Source: Knufia peltigerae (taxonomy: Eukaryota; Ascomycota; Eurotiomycetes; Chaetothyriales; Trichomeriaceae). From it: a stretch of DNA of 64,000 nucleotides. The notes under the pieces are model-generated. The model worked only from the letters and a program-made list of their open reading frames with translations, made no database searches and had not been told where the DNA came from. Position numbers and translations under genes: made by a program. Of the stretch, positions 11,640 to 24,423 are shown one piece after another (within the stretch, counting starts at the first letter, position 1; every line of letters begins with the position of its first letter). The stretch spans positions 186,001 through 250,000 of the forward strand of contig JAPDRN010000005.1 in assembly GCA_030247855.1 (NCBI GenBank), in the 5' to 3' direction.

Positions 11640-12229
11640 GAGAATGTAAGGCACATTGTCACGCTGGGTGGTTTTTCCTATGAAACGACGCCCAAAGGGA
11701 AGAGAGACAAGGCTGGTTAGAGAACAAGAGGCTTGTTTGACCCATTGTGGTTGGTTTCGTCTTGGGTAGATGAGGAAGCGAGAGGAACATGACCAGGGTC
11801 TGTGAAGACCCACCTTTGATTCAAATGATGAGGTGATGGGAGGCAGCAAGGATGAAACGGATCGGGGGTCGAAATTGGGCTAGGGATTATATGTGTTTTG
11901 ACACTACACACACTCTCTCCGAGCATATAATGGCCAATTAGATCTTTGGTGACTGGAAAATCACCAAAAAATCCATCTTTTGTTTTGGGTCAATCTTGTG
12001 CCATGTGTACCTAGGTAACGATGTCCAAGAAACTGGTTTTGATTCGTAGTTTTCTCTGTTCGTCATTGACCTTGATACCTATTTTCCCGGGCCCCCGTGT
12101 CATAAAGGTCGTTAAAAAAAATTAAAACGCAGTCGTCTATACCCGAGTTATGTAACTCATCACGGACCGTCCATGCAATCATTCACGAGTCTCAATTTTT
12201 CAGTGGTCGAGGTACGTAAATTCTTGTCG
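11640..12229. other. Intergenic between convergent MFS loci
   Basis: This is 3'-to-3' spacer with no supportable gene. It contains one perfect palindrome TACCTAGGTA at 12008-12017, one of three copies in the window. Confidence 0.6.
12008..12017. repeat. TACCTAGGTA palindrome (copy 1 of 3)
   Basis: Perfect 10-bp palindrome in intergenic DNA; other copies at 14791-14800 and 23058-23067. Confidence 0.8.
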
Positions 12230-14211
12230 TCATGATGTTATGATCTTGCTGCTGTTGCTGTTGTTGTTCTTGTCGTCGTCGTCGCTGTCGTCGCCCACCG
12301 TCGTCGATGTACTTCTCAAATCGTCCATTTCCATCCCCACGTTCAACGCCGCCTCTTCATCGTTGATCCGTCCACGACCACGATCGAGTTCGGCCATTGG
12401 TATTACTGAAGACGACGACGATGATTGTGATTGTCGTCGTCGTCGTCGTCCTCCTCCTCCTCTTCTCGTCGTTGCTTCTCCTCCAAGTCCAGCGTGTTTG
12501 GTTGTGGTCCGGTCGTCATCATCATTCTCCTCGTGTTGATACAACCTCATGTTTACAAACATGGCGTACAGTCCAAAATCGTAAGCCAGTCGACAGACGC
12601 CGGCGACGAGGAACGCGATCCAGAAACGGTCGTCCGCCGCCAAAGCTCCGGTGACGCTGGGACCGGCCATGGCCGCCAGAGTACGGACCATGGCCGTGAT
12701 GCCCATGACGGCCGTACGTTCCTGCGGTTGGACGACGGCCGCGATGAACGCCGACCGAGGTGCCTGGTCCATGTTGTTCAGACCCGCCCGGACGAGCAAG
12801 AGACAAGAGGTCAACCAGAACCAGGGTGGGAAGGGAAACAACAACACGGCCGCCGACGAGGGGACGTGGGTGAAGACCATGGTGTTGATGAGGCCGATGT
12901 TCCGAGCCAGGGGACCGGCAAAGACTGCCCCGACGGCGCCCAAAAAGTAAGCGATCGACGTGACGTCTCCGAGGGCCGATTTGGTTGGGTGGAACTTGAC
13001 GTCCATGAAGTAATTCGTCAGGGAATAAGGTACCATGCCGTCGGCAAGAGAGTCGACCGCCAACAGAAACCAAAGTTTGTACATGATCGCCCGTGTGGGC
13101 GCCGAGACTTGGGCGAAACGTCGACCGAACCAGGTTGACATGTTACGGAGGCGGGATCGACCGCCTTTTTCTGGTTCTGGTTCTGGTTCATCTTGTTCCC
13201 GTCGCCCAGTGAGGTCTTGATCGTGTTGGTGTCGGTTCTGCCGTTGCTGGAGGGTCGTATCGTCCACCTCGTCGTCATCATTCTCTTCCTGTGCTATTTC
13301 GACATAGTTCTCATCTTGTGAACCCAAACCCTCCAGTTCACATTCTTTCGTCAAGGGCAAAACTAGCACCGCATTCACGATCCCCATGAGAGTGTAGACC
13401 CAAAACAAGGCGTGGTACGCGTCCACGGGTCTCCAACCCGGTCGATCTTGGAGGAAATGAATCACCCTCCCTGAAACTTCGGATCCTATACTAGATCCCA
13501 ATGTCGACGTCGTGACGTACCATGCCAAAACGTCTGACCTTGATGATGGTGTTGTCAATTGTGACAACATTGATCTGTATTGATGTTAGCTCGGCTCGGC
13601 TCAGCTTTTGCTTTGCCTATCTTTGCCTTGGTGTACTGGACAATCCCAAGGCTCAAGTTGATACATACTCTTCAATACTTCTGAATGGACCAAAATCACC
13701 ACCTGTGACACTCACGACACCCAGTATGGCCGCCACCAACAAGACCCAAAAATTCTCAAACAGGGCAAACACCACACCAGTCAAGACCATGAGTCCCGAT
13801 CCTGCCATTAGGACTCTCCGACGACCCACACGGTCGGCGACCAATGTGAGAAAGGTACCCAGAAAGACATCGCCCAGGAGTGTCAAGGTCATGAAGATAC
13901 CAATCTGGTGGTCGGTATAATTTAAAGCGGAGAAGAAGATTGCTTTTATCGTTTCATCAGTATATCCACATGAAAAGAGTAGAACAAACTTCTTGGGGAG
14001 AGGAAGTGGGTGTGCCTGTGTATATTTGAGGAATCGAGGGGTCGATCATACCTAAAATCAAAGAATTCGTACCATACGCAAACATACGACATGTCCTGGC
14101 CAAGATGATCAGGTATGCGTTACGACCTGTTTGTTGGATCGAGACGATCCCGAATTCATGATAGAACCATTTGAATGGACGAGATATCTTGGTCCATGTT
14201 GACATTGACAT
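12230..14211 (-). CDS. MFS transporter, substrate unknown
   Basis: Three exons, introns 13575-13668 and 13943-14051, predicted 592 residues; the spliced length is divisible by three. Splicing gives NSLIL-AIFFSALNYTD and IEE-SMLSQL. The classic MFS motif between helices 2 and 3 is present as VADRVGRRRVLMAG. Helices continue on both sides of a long hydrophilic central loop that is rich in acidic and Gln/Asn residues. The C-terminal tail of about 100 residues is highly charged and low-complexity: runs of Asp, then an Arg-rich GGGGRRRRR stretch, then DDDDKNNNSNSS. Such tails are unusually long for fungal MFS proteins. I cannot name a substrate; a drug:H+ or organic-solute role is possible. It sits in a run of four MFS loci but is not closely similar to its neighbours. 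Confidence 0.85.
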
Positions 14212-15130
14212 TGTCCTGTGGACAGTGTGGACAGTGTGTGGAGCGTGTTGTCGTGTCCTTCAAAAAGGTCTTGTTGCTCCAGAGAGTCGAGTCAAGTGTT
14301 GTATCCAAGACGATTCGACTCACAGAGTCAACTACTTCGGTTAGGTAGAGCAGACGAAATACAGAGACTTATTGGCAGTCAAAGGTTAGAGGTAGATCGC
14401 CAAAGTCGGCAAAGAAGTAAAACCAAACTTCAAAAAAGAGAGAACGAAAATGTAGCAAGAGTGAAGAAATCAAGACACAAAAACAAAAAAGCGGTTATTC
14501 AATTCGTAGAACAAAGTAGATTCACACACCGCCGTCAATTCCCTCGATGGTGCCCGCATTTCGCAGGTTTCGCTAAGAAAAAGCTTGGAATTATAGGTAA
14601 AAACCAACAACAAAAGACTGTGGAGATGGAGATGGGTAACGCAGCTGCTGAATAGGCTCCGATATGAGTCAACAAAACGTACTCCGGACTCGCAAATGAA
14701 GAAATGTCGGACATTCGCCGGGCGCAATATCGGATCAAGTTCCGGGCGGCACAGACCCCTGCTTAAATAGGTTGCGAGGACAGTACGGAGTACCTAGGTA
14801 CTTGTAGATAGGTAGGTAGATATGCGGGTCGCCATCACAGGTTCAGTTTGATCAGACTCACATGAATGCGATGCGATGCGATAAGTATGGAATAAAGTAT
14901 TAACGATCCAATACACACACACTAGATACAGTTACTTTCAGCCTTTGAGTGTCCTGAAACTCAAGTCAAGTACTCGGTCTCAAAACTCCCAACACCAACA
15001 CCGGTAGTCATGGCTGACATGACTGGCTGACTGACAGTATGATCGTATCGTAACCCAAAAAAGAGAAGCATCGCTCAATAAGACTCCCTGAGAGGACTCC
15101 CTCCCTCTCTCTCTCTCTCTTGCATCCCCC
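14212..15130. other. Intergenic region upstream of MFS 12230-14211
   Basis: About 0.9 kb. It holds TACGGAGTAC at 14784-14793 overlapping a TACCTAGGTA palindrome at 14791-14800. It also has a short ATGCG repeat near 14870 and a CT-rich microsatellite at about 15100-15120. A 145-codon plus-strand frame (14218-14655) has no family resemblance and looks accidental. Confidence 0.55.
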
Positions 15131-16789
15131 TTAATAAATATAAGTAAATTCGTCATTCTTTCGATCCGTCAGGTCCAAAAACGCCTTGTCGCCCAACCTC
15201 TGTCCTTGGCCGTCGGTCTCTTCCTCCACGGCGACGTACCTATCCTCCATGGAATGGTCCTTGATGACGGCGGGTTTGCCATTCTTGACCCTGGTCCTGG
15301 ACTGCAACTTGTTCAAAAACATCAGATTGGCCAGCTGAATGATGACCACGGCGAAGAGGGTGACGAAAATGGCCAACGTGCTTCGCAGACCGGGGTGGTA
15401 CGCGGGGGCCTCTTTTTTGTCGAACAGTAAAGGACCGATGATGTTCCCGGCAGACGAACCGGCGTTGTAGAGAGACATGACGACAGATTTCTTGGTGCTG
15501 CCTCCGGTGTTGCCGACGATCCACGAAACGATCAAAGGGTTGCCCCCGAACAGGAAGGCCAGGAGGTAATAGGCGACCAAAAGCCCGGCGGTGGCTCCGT
15601 CGTCTCGAGGCAGGCAGTAAAGGACGGCGAGGCCCGCGATGACGGGCAACATCAGCGACGCAAGCACGACGGATTTCAGTTTGGCCTTTTGCGCGGCGTA
15701 CGAGGCCACCAAAATCACGATGAACTGCATGGCGCCAAAGGGCATGTTGAGCAGGGAAGTCTTGTACTTGTCGAAGCCGACCCCCGACAGAATGAGCGGG
15801 CCGAAGGTGTTGGTGACGCTGGCTCCGACGTTGAGCAAAAGGGACATGCCGATCCAGAGGTAGGTCTTGGGTTCGATGGCCAGTTCGAGGATGTGCGACC
15901 ACTTGTACTCTCGGTTACCCGTGCCGGTGTTGTTGGCTCGGAGGCGTTCGATGGCCTGGGCCTTTTCGTGGTCCGTCAGGAACCTCGCCGAAGGGATGTC
16001 GTTGTCGAGGTACCACCAGACGACGGGGGCCGAGACGATGGTCACCAGACCGACGAATAGGAAAATGATCTGCCACTCGGCCAGGGCGTCGGATTTTATC
16101 TTGCCCAGGCCGTAGGAGAGGGCGGAGGCGGCGATGGTGGCGATTCCGTTGGTGCCGTACCACGCAGCGACGCGGATGGGCTGCTCTGCGCGTCGGTACC
16201 ACTGGCTGGTGATGACGCTGAAAAGCGGAAGACAGCCACCCTCAAAGAGACCCAGAAAGAAGCGCGCAGCCATCAGGGAGCTGAAATCATGGCACGCGGC
16301 CATCGAGGCTTGGGCGACGCCCCATCCCAGACAGAGGGCGGGCATGAGGATGCGGTGGGGGACCTTGACGATGAGGACGGACGAAAATGGTTGCCACGCG
16401 AGTTGGGCAATGGGCGCGATCGATCCCACCAACGAGTATTGGTTGCCGGTGAGGTTGCAATCCTTTTGGAGGCCGAAGAGGGCGCCGTATCCCAAAACCG
16501 ACTTGTCGAGGATCTGAAGGAAGTAAACCCAGACGAGAATGATTAGGATCCTTTTGTCGGTCTTTCTTCTGATGCGTTTGTTCTGAGACAAGCGTCAGTA
16601 ACTCGGCAAAGAACGTAAAAAGGGTGTGAAATTTACATCTTCATCTGTGAGTTCGACTCGACCAGTCCCGACTATCGAGAGAGCTCGATCGCCGTGTTTC
16701 TTTCCCGCCAGGACCAAAGTGGGCTGGCCCGTCTCGACATCCTCGTCATGGGCCATGTGATTTCTCTTGTCGTCCATCATACTGGCCAT
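15131..16789 (-). CDS. MFS permease of the Dal5/ACS (anion:cation symporter) family
   Basis: Two exons (intron 16583-16636; splicing TDED-NKRIRRKTDKRIL), 534 residues. I chose the ATG at 16787-16789 (MASMMDDKRN) because the sequence upstream is CT-rich and non-coding in character. The N-terminal cytoplasmic segment of about 65 residues is followed by 12 predicted helices. Family-typical stretches are VYFLQILDKS in helix 1, FLGLFEGGCLPLF in helix 4, QWYRRAEQPIR in the loop after it and NTGGSTKKSVVMSLYNAGSSAGN in helices 10-11. Characterised fungal relatives carry organic anions such as allantoate, nicotinate, pantothenate or hexonates across the plasma membrane; the exact substrate is unknown. 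A TATAAAT lies about 160 bp upstream of the ATG (16946-16952, reverse strand). Confidence 0.9.
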
Positions 16790-18257
16790 GGTCGGACAGA
16801 GAGAGAGAGAGAGTTGTTGTGGTGACAGGCAGGCGATATGGGATGCCCGATTGTTGTAGGATGGTTTCGCAGTCCCGAAGTCTGCTCGTTGGTTTGGATG
16901 CGAAAGTGATGGGCGGGGTCTAACACCTGGAGGGAAATGGGACGAATTTATAGTCAATTACAAAAGCATGGGTAAGTGCATTCTGCCTTTCACTTTGACC
17001 GCAAGAAGAAAGAAAGACGTCGTCGAGTCGAGTCGAAGCTCGCGAAACCGAACAAGGGGGGGTGATGAAAAAGGTGTGGGGTCTGGGCATTACAACATAC
17101 TTTCGACCCTCGTGTTGTTTTTCGCCTCAAGCTCACGAGAGGGAGAGAGACAGAGCTATCAAGCTTCAAAGGTTATGAAAAAGAAAAGAGACCAATGAGT
17201 GATTGCACATGTCATGCTTTGACCGGGGTTGGGTGTTGCAAGACCATGAGATCATTGGCGACTCCGTTCAAAGCCTGTGATCAGCCACTTGACTCGACGC
17301 TATTTTTCGCCCAGCTCACAGTACACCAACCAAGACAAAGATCAACCCCGCAATCAATCGAAGGGGAGTGTCGGCGTTTGAACTCCCATCCCAAGGCAGG
17401 ACGAGCGGAACAGCCACCGCTTTCTTTCGAGGGCTACTCGTGTTGAGGCTTCCGGAAAAGGTGACCGTCAACCTATAGCCGGGCGGGTTGTTCTGGGAGG
17501 AGGGGGGGCGAGAGCCTCTTGGCTCGTTGTCGGCCGTAGCTCCGTCTTGAACCGTCCGTGGGGGCAGTTGATGATGGTCGTTGGGGGTCCTTGGGGGGGG
17601 GGGTTTGGGGGTCCCACAGCCACAGTGACCGAGCTCTTGTTCTCTCTCCCTCTTTGAAGCTTCCCAAAGTCTGGGGAAAGTCGTTTCAATCTGTCGCACT
17701 CAAGATTCCAGTGGATCAAATCTTCAATTGCCGAGGGTAAGGTGTTCACCACACCTCACGAGATGGCGGCAATTGATCGAAAAGGATTCCTGTCACTGAG
17801 GTGCTCCACGGACTGAGCCCAGGGCCGAGCTCAATCTAGGCCTTGATCATTGTCTCGTGGGGGAATTGCCACGATGAGACTTGTTGCGCGCCATCACTCT
17901 CGCGTGCGAGGAACGGCAATGACTCGGAGATCTATGTCGAGGTGATGATTGACCATTAAAAGGATAGTAGTCTACTCTAAAAGAGAGCAAAAGTCAAGTC
18001 TAAGTCTAATGGCGAACACGAGCGAGCGCGTCGCTTTGCACAAGACCGACTTATTTCCTCCAGCCTGTTGACATCTATTGCCATTACCCTTGTCGATATT
18101 CATCTTCGTGAATGCTCCCGACTTGCACTTGACATCCCATTGAGTCTTGTGCGGAACTTATGGAACGGTCGAAATCGTCGGAGGCGTCCAATTGTCCAAA
18201 CCTTGATGATTTTCCCCCAGGAGTGCAGTTCTCTGCGGAATCTAGGCATGGTACCGT
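16790..18257. other. Intergenic; G-rich tract
   Basis: No supportable gene. The region contains a GA microsatellite near 16798-16815, just upstream of the permease start. It also has a strongly G-rich block at 17583-17611 (G5, G11 and G5 runs separated by 5 and 3 nt). Several overlapping frames near 17316-17752 are artefacts of the G/C-rich composition. Confidence 0.55.
17583..17611 (+). repeat. G-rich tract with quadruplex potential
   Basis: Runs of 5, 11 and 5 guanines separated by loops of 5 and 3 nt. The middle run is long enough to supply two strands of a G-quadruplex. Intergenic, about 0.8 kb upstream of the Dal5-type permease start at 16789. Confidence 0.65.
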
Positions 18258-20851
18258 CTAGTATACGTCGGCCACGTCGGCCCTGTCGGCGTCTTCGGCA
18301 CGTTCAATGATTCCAGGTGGCTTGGGAATCTTTTGTCGGAAAATGTGTCGCTTGATGAAGTAAGGAAGCCATACTTTCAATTCATATCCGAGGAAGCTCT
18401 TGGTCGGGACCGAAAAGACCTCTGCGAGAAAAAAGTCAGCATCAAAGCCCCCAAATCAGGATGAATGGATTGTCATCACATACGGTCAATTTCTTCCAGG
18501 GTGAGTTGTTTGGTTTCTCTGACGAAACAGAAGATCATGAACCAGGCAATCAGGTTGAGTCCAGCATAGAAACCGACTGGAATTCAAGTTAGCAAACAAT
18601 CGCCAGTCGTCATGGGAATGAAAACCTACAAGCCCCAGTGGGAGTCATGACGGTCCTCATACGAGGGAAGGTCAAGCTGAGGATACCAGCTACAAAGCCT
18701 TGTCAGCCATTTGCCAATCTCACATTCAAAAAGTTGGCTCACCAAAAGTGTTGTTGATGCAGACTGCCCAAGCCATCCCCTGCTCACGCTGAATAGTAGG
18801 GAACACTTCTGCAGAGTACTGGAATGCAATGGGACCTTCTCCCAGGGAATAGGCGATGGTGAAGAGGTAGACGAATCTAGTCGCAAAGAAAATGATTAGA
18901 TCGACCGCCCATTAAATCCGGGCATCCATCACGACTTACAAGACAACAGGACCAATCTGGGATCCACGGCTTCCATCCGTTTTGAGAAGAGATAGACCGG
19001 CGGCCAACAAGAAGAGGCACATGAAAGGGAAGGTCTATGGACACAACGCCGTCAGCTATCATCCCCACGGCAAGTCAATTGGGGACAGAAAACGTACCGC
19101 CAAGGTCAAGGTTCTTCGGCCCTTGGTGTCGATGAGGAACAGGGTGGGGAACGTCGCCACCATCTGGATGGCACCATAACCCAAAGATGCGTACAGGGCC
19201 TGAGTTGGGGTATAGCCGACATCTTCGAAGATGGTTGAACTGTAGAAGGAGATGACTGGAACGAATGTTAAAAGACGCGATCTGAGGACACCGGCGAGAG
19301 GAGCATCTTACTGTTGATGCCACACATCTGCTGAGCAATCATCACGGTGGAGGCACCATAGTTGGCGCGCCTGATTCTGGGCACGGCGAAGCAATCCCAC
19401 AAACGGGCGAAATAACCGTTGCCACGAGCTTCACGAAGTTCCTCCTCATAGAGAACGTGCGAGTAGTAGAAATCTCTGGCGGCAATGATGGGATGAGCTC
19501 GCAGTCTTTGCATCGATCGGAATCCCTGGGCGTGCCTTCCATGCTTCATGAGCCTAGCAAAAGTTATGGTCAGTCAGCAAAACAATGCCAGGGATGCGGA
19601 TCATAGAGCTTTCTAGGGAGCAACTCACCAACGAGGACTTTCGGGACAGAAGTAAATTCCGATCATGAGGATGAAAGATGGGATAAAGGCCGAACCAAGC
19701 TGAAGCCGCCATGAGATTCTACCAGTGTCCTTGACGATGACATTGGCAGCAAAACCCAAAAAGATACCTAAGCGACGAAAAACAGAGCAGATCAGCCAAA
19801 GGGCTCTTGGAACAGGCAAATCCACAACAGTCTCAAAAGCCTTACCAGTGACGACCCAGAGTTGCCAGAACATGACGAGAGCACCTCGGACACGGGCCGG
19901 GGCCATCTCAGCAGAGTAGATGGGCACCGTCGCGTTCTTTGCACCAATTCCAATACCCATGACGAATCGAGCGGCGAACAATCCTTGCCATGACTTTGCA
20001 AATCCGGAACCGATGGGCGTTGCAGTCAGACAGCAAGCGGTGATGAAAATCTCGCCTCTTCGTCCAAAGTAGTGATTGAGAGGATCGACAATGAAAGCAC
20101 CACTGCGCACCAGGTCAGTCTTCTCATTTCACGACGCCCGCAAAGGGACCACAAGACAAACTGTGTGTGAATACAACTCACATGAGACCGGCCGTCAAGA
20201 AAATGATGGCGTTGATAATACCGACGATCCATTCATCTTTGCCTTTGCCGTTGATCCCGAAAGCTTCAGGGAAGGACAAGTTGGCACCGTTGGAACCGGT
20301 CTGATCCCAACCCTGGGTGGCGGCTCCGATGGCGCACAAGCCGATCGAGTACCAGAGCATCTTGGGGCCATGCCACTTGTGATCCTTTTCGTACTGGAGG
20401 GCGTTGCGCTCGTGGTCCTCGAGTTCGTTGACGCTGGCGAAGTTGTCCGGGTCGCGGGCGACGAGGGCGGCGCGACCAAAGAGGTTTGCATGCTCGGGCA
20501 TGCCGTGGGTCTCGGCGAAAGACATGGCATTGAGGACCGTCTGTTCCGGCGAAGTGCGCTATGACCGGGGTGACCAGATGTGTCAGTTTTTTGTTTTGGT
20601 CTTGTTTGTTGATGGCTGGCTCTCAAGGTGGTCGACTTCCCTTCATGGCGGCGCAGCACCGGGAAGAAGACGACAAGGAAGAGTGTGGCTGTCTTGGTTT
20701 GCTGGCTTACCTTCAAAGGATTCTCGACCAGGTTGAGAGCGACAGACTTGCGACGACCGCCCTGCTCTTCCAGCCCGGTGGTGGGCGTCTCGAAGATGGC
20801 CTTTTCATTGCCGGTGACATCGGCAGTGTCCACCGAAGGTTTGTCCGCCAT
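18258..20851 (-). CDS. MFS sugar/polyol transporter (SP family, inositol-transporter-like)
   Basis: Eleven exons. Introns: 18422-18483, 18577-18629, 18690-18742, 18877-18939, 19035-19097, 19256-19311, 19554-19628, 19768-19845, 20103-20181 and 20559-20710. The spliced length is 1,860 nt, giving 619 residues. The long N-terminal cytoplasmic region (about 110 residues) precedes helix 1, as in a conserved group of fungal sugar/inositol-type transporters. SP-family signatures are GRRGE after helix 2, a WRLQLGSAFIP region, PESPRWLMKHGR after helix 6, DTKGRRTLTLA after helix 8 and FVRETKQLTLEE after helix 12. Likely a proton-coupled plasma-membrane importer of a sugar or polyol; I cannot tell which. 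The first 3' splice site gives ENPLK-RTSPEQT. The gene's upstream side is the longest gene-free stretch of the window, so a large promoter region is possible. Confidence 0.92.
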
Positions 20852-23800
20852 GATTCTGCTGCAGGTACAGTACAGTATGGGAACTGTTGGTTTTGGAGGG
20901 GGAGGGAAAGGGAACGAGAAAGAGAAGATCTGCAAACAACACGAGAGGAGAAAAAGGGTCCGGACCGAAGTACATATATACTTGTACTTTGACGACCCTA
21001 CATACACTAAAACACTACGAGTACACACCTACTGTACGGAGTACTGCTACTAGCTTGGCTGGAGATACGGAGAAAAAGAGGGCAACAAGAAGAGAGTCAG
21101 GTATCCATACTCCCGCCGTAATGAGTAGTACGGTATACTACTAGAGGTAGTGACCTGGGCCACCCAGCGCTCTTCGGCCGTTTCTTCTCGTCTCCGCATT
21201 GGAGGAGGAGGAAGAAGAGGAGGAGGAGTAGTGGCCCGGGTTGCGGAGGGTGGGTGTACTGTGGTTGTATGGAGGGAAGGGAGGAATAACTGGATCGAGG
21301 GAGGAAAGCAAGAAGCTCCTCCATCCATTCGGTAACAAACGAGTAATGAGGTAGTGAGCATGGGTACTCCGTAGTACGGTACAGTACAGGTAAGTAGTCG
21401 TACCCATGACCATCGCAGAGAGGGAAAACCTGGGCGCGCGCGCCGGACGGAATCCCTTGGCGGGTCCTTCGAGTACCACGTCAACAAACACTACTGTATC
21501 TAAGTGCTCCGTTTGATGTACGAATGTTGATAGACGCCCTGACGGTGGCTCCACGTGCGATGCAACCAAGGAGCCCTCCATGTAGACGGATGACTATGGC
21601 AATTAAACGAGGGAAGTCATTATTCGCCTACTTGTATACTGGAGTCACTCAACCGGAGTGATCGTCGCCATCTACTGCCCAAGGCCGTAAAGGACGTACA
21701 GCAACGAGTACAATGGGGAGCGGTCATGCTTGCAGAAGTGTGGGACCCCGACTAGATGTTTAGAGAACGATCGCCCAGTCGTCGTTGTGTCGTTGCTGAC
21801 CCGGATAAAACAGAGAAAAGGCAACTTGTTGAATCATGGTCCGAGGACTCACACGAGTATTTTCCCGTGCAGTCCGTGGATAGGTTCTTCTTCATGTGTA
21901 CAGTACGGACCCAGTGTTGTACTGTATGCAACTCCTTTTTTGTCGGTGTCCTGAGATTCACAACTGTTGAGGGATAATCCCAGTCTTTTTGTTTTCTTCT
22001 GTGGCCCCCGATCAACACATCCGATCTTATCTTGCCGATGGAAAATCAGGCCCCTCGCCTCCTCCTCGTTCTATCTCCCCAGTCCGTCCCTTGCTCCATA
22101 AGCAACGTGTCCAGATTGCATCTCAGGTTTCCTACCCGGGGAGGATGGTGGTCGTCGATCGAGGAGAAAAGGGTCTAACACTGCTTACGAGTTGTTGTAA
22201 ATGCACGATCGATTGAATTGTCCATACGAAGACATACAATACACTACGAGGCTCACCTTCGTACCAGGAACGGGTGTGATGACGATCATTCATTTTAGGG
22301 GCTCCTTTCGTAGCCCTAAGAGACGGCAAAACAAATGCGCCTACTATGTAAGCCCAGACACGAAAATGGAGCCTTCCTCCCCCCCACCCCCCTCCCGCCG
22401 AACAGAAATCAAAGATCGAGAGAGAAGACGTATGTATTATTTCGTTCCGTACTGTAACCAAATTAATGACAGATCAATAATAATCTGTCCATGTCTGTTT
22501 CTAGAAAGAGAGAAAAATTTTGTTTACTCTCATGTCATGATATCCGTAGTTCCAGTGGTTTGTTATCCGACGTTGACGTGGGACATGGTACTGGTTGTAT
22601 GAGCCTTGAATCGAGGACGTAAGGCGTAAAAAGGATCACGGAAAGTCAATCGTCGCTAAGATATGCTTTGCTTTTTCACTTGGGGTCGGTCCAAGAAACT
22701 TTCTTTCAGTGGCGTTCTCTTTATTACCAAAGGAAGACTGATGAAGAAGTCTTGGGTGAAAAAGCATGGCGGGTTGGCGGGCCCAGTGAAAGAGGATCAG
22801 AGGCACGTGAATCGAGCCTTGGGAGGAGGACGAGAAGCGCCTTTTACTTGCCTTGCACCAGAACCACTCCGGAAGGTGGGCGGATGGACGGGGAGATTGC
22901 TCGGTGGTTTTGTACCCGGGACGAGTACAAGTACAGTACTCCGTACGGAGGATGATGGAGGGGAATGATGGAGTTGTGTGTGGATTTCAGGTACGTATCG
23001 TCGATGCTGCTCACACTACTCGTCTCCCATGCCCGTCGGCGAGTCGCACCCAGAGTATACCTAGGTAATAATCAAACCCTCTGAAACAAGGAATGAACCT
23101 GTGATCAATCACATGTGGACTTGTAAGGGCTCGCCTAGGCTTGTTGGTGCCATCGAGTGCCTAGATAGCCTTGGGAGTTTGCTGGTGGCAACCACCCGGT
23201 CATCACTCCGTACACCAAGGGGAACCACATTTGAGCCGGCCAAAAAGACCAAACACCACCATCTACAATGATACTAAACAACGATACAAGGACTCGGTAC
23301 GCTTGGTCATATTCAGTAGTGTAGTCAGTAGTACTGTAACTATCCTTCTTGTAGTAGCTTATCCGGTTCTCCGGCTTCGCCTGAAACATTGAACAAGTGG
23401 CAAGTTGACAAGTAGAAAGACTCGAGTGACAGGCTTTTGTCCTCCGTACCACTACTCCCTCCTATTGTACTCCGTACTGTACTGTGTTGACGCTTAAGCG
23501 ATGTACTCGCTTGTCACTGTAAGTAATTTATTTGAAGTCGTTTCGATGAGAATCTCCGTTGCAAGTGTCGTGTGATACGGAGTTTGATGATGATGCCGTT
23601 GCCCACATGGTTTTTACGCAGCGATACAGTACGGATTTACGGAGGTGCGAGACGAAGAGATCCTCCATCTCTCACGCGACAGACCTAAGACAGACGAGGC
23701 GAATATGCATTGCACACATGCAAAAAATACACGAGGACTCACAATGCAACCACACACATCCCAATAGGTCATCTTTACCCGTTATCTACGGAATGATTAG

Positions 23801-24407
23801 GCCGAATACGAGAACATTCGGATACCTTATCCATTTTTTCGATCGTAAACCTCGTATTATTACTATTTGCACATGTCTCGGGAGTACTCTGTTCCTGACC
23901 CTGAACAAAGATGACCGGATACTCCCAAACCAGAAAGACTTGTTCTATTGTAGAAGAACTGACAGGCGATGGCCTGGGCGACTCATAAATGGATTGCTTT
24001 GGGCTGGAAGCTGTACCCGAGCTTCGATCTTTTTTGTGAGGATGTTTGGAACAAACGACTCCACGGGACTGGAAGGGGAAAATGTCACACTGTGAGACCT
24101 GCGAGCTGCGAGCTGCGACTCTCCATATGTGCTGGTAACTCGTAATAAGCACCTGACAATTGACAGGGAGTAATGCCCACTCCCCCTACAGTATGGGTAT
24201 GCGTATGCATCTGCGGTTGCATTTTGGATTCCTTTTTTTTCTCTTTCTTCTCCCTAGGTCCAGTACAGCAAGGCGTACGAGTGACGACGACGACAACCGG
24301 GGGGTCCCCTCGATTTCCCATCGCGGGCACTCCGTCTGGGTCAGACAAAAAGGGTGGACCATTTTGGGGGCCGGGTTTCATTTTGGAGCCCTTTTTTTTT
24401 TCTTACC

Positions 24408-24423
24408 GAGTACATATGTACTC
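24408..24423. repeat. 16-bp perfect palindrome
   Basis: GAGTACATATGTACTC reads the same on both strands; located in the 4.9 kb gene-free stretch. Confidence 0.8.

Noticed and set aside
12431..13138. 235-codon plus-strand open frame
   Set aside because: Antisense to the MFS gene 12230-14211; its composition is explained by the triplet repeats encoding that gene's tail.
15240..15902. 220-codon minus-strand frame rich in Arg and His
   Set aside because: Out-of-frame shadow of the Dal5-type permease exon.
23559..24095. 178-codon plus-strand open frame in the large gene-free region
   Set aside because: Cys/Arg/Thr-rich without motif, overlapped by other equally long frames; looks like chance.
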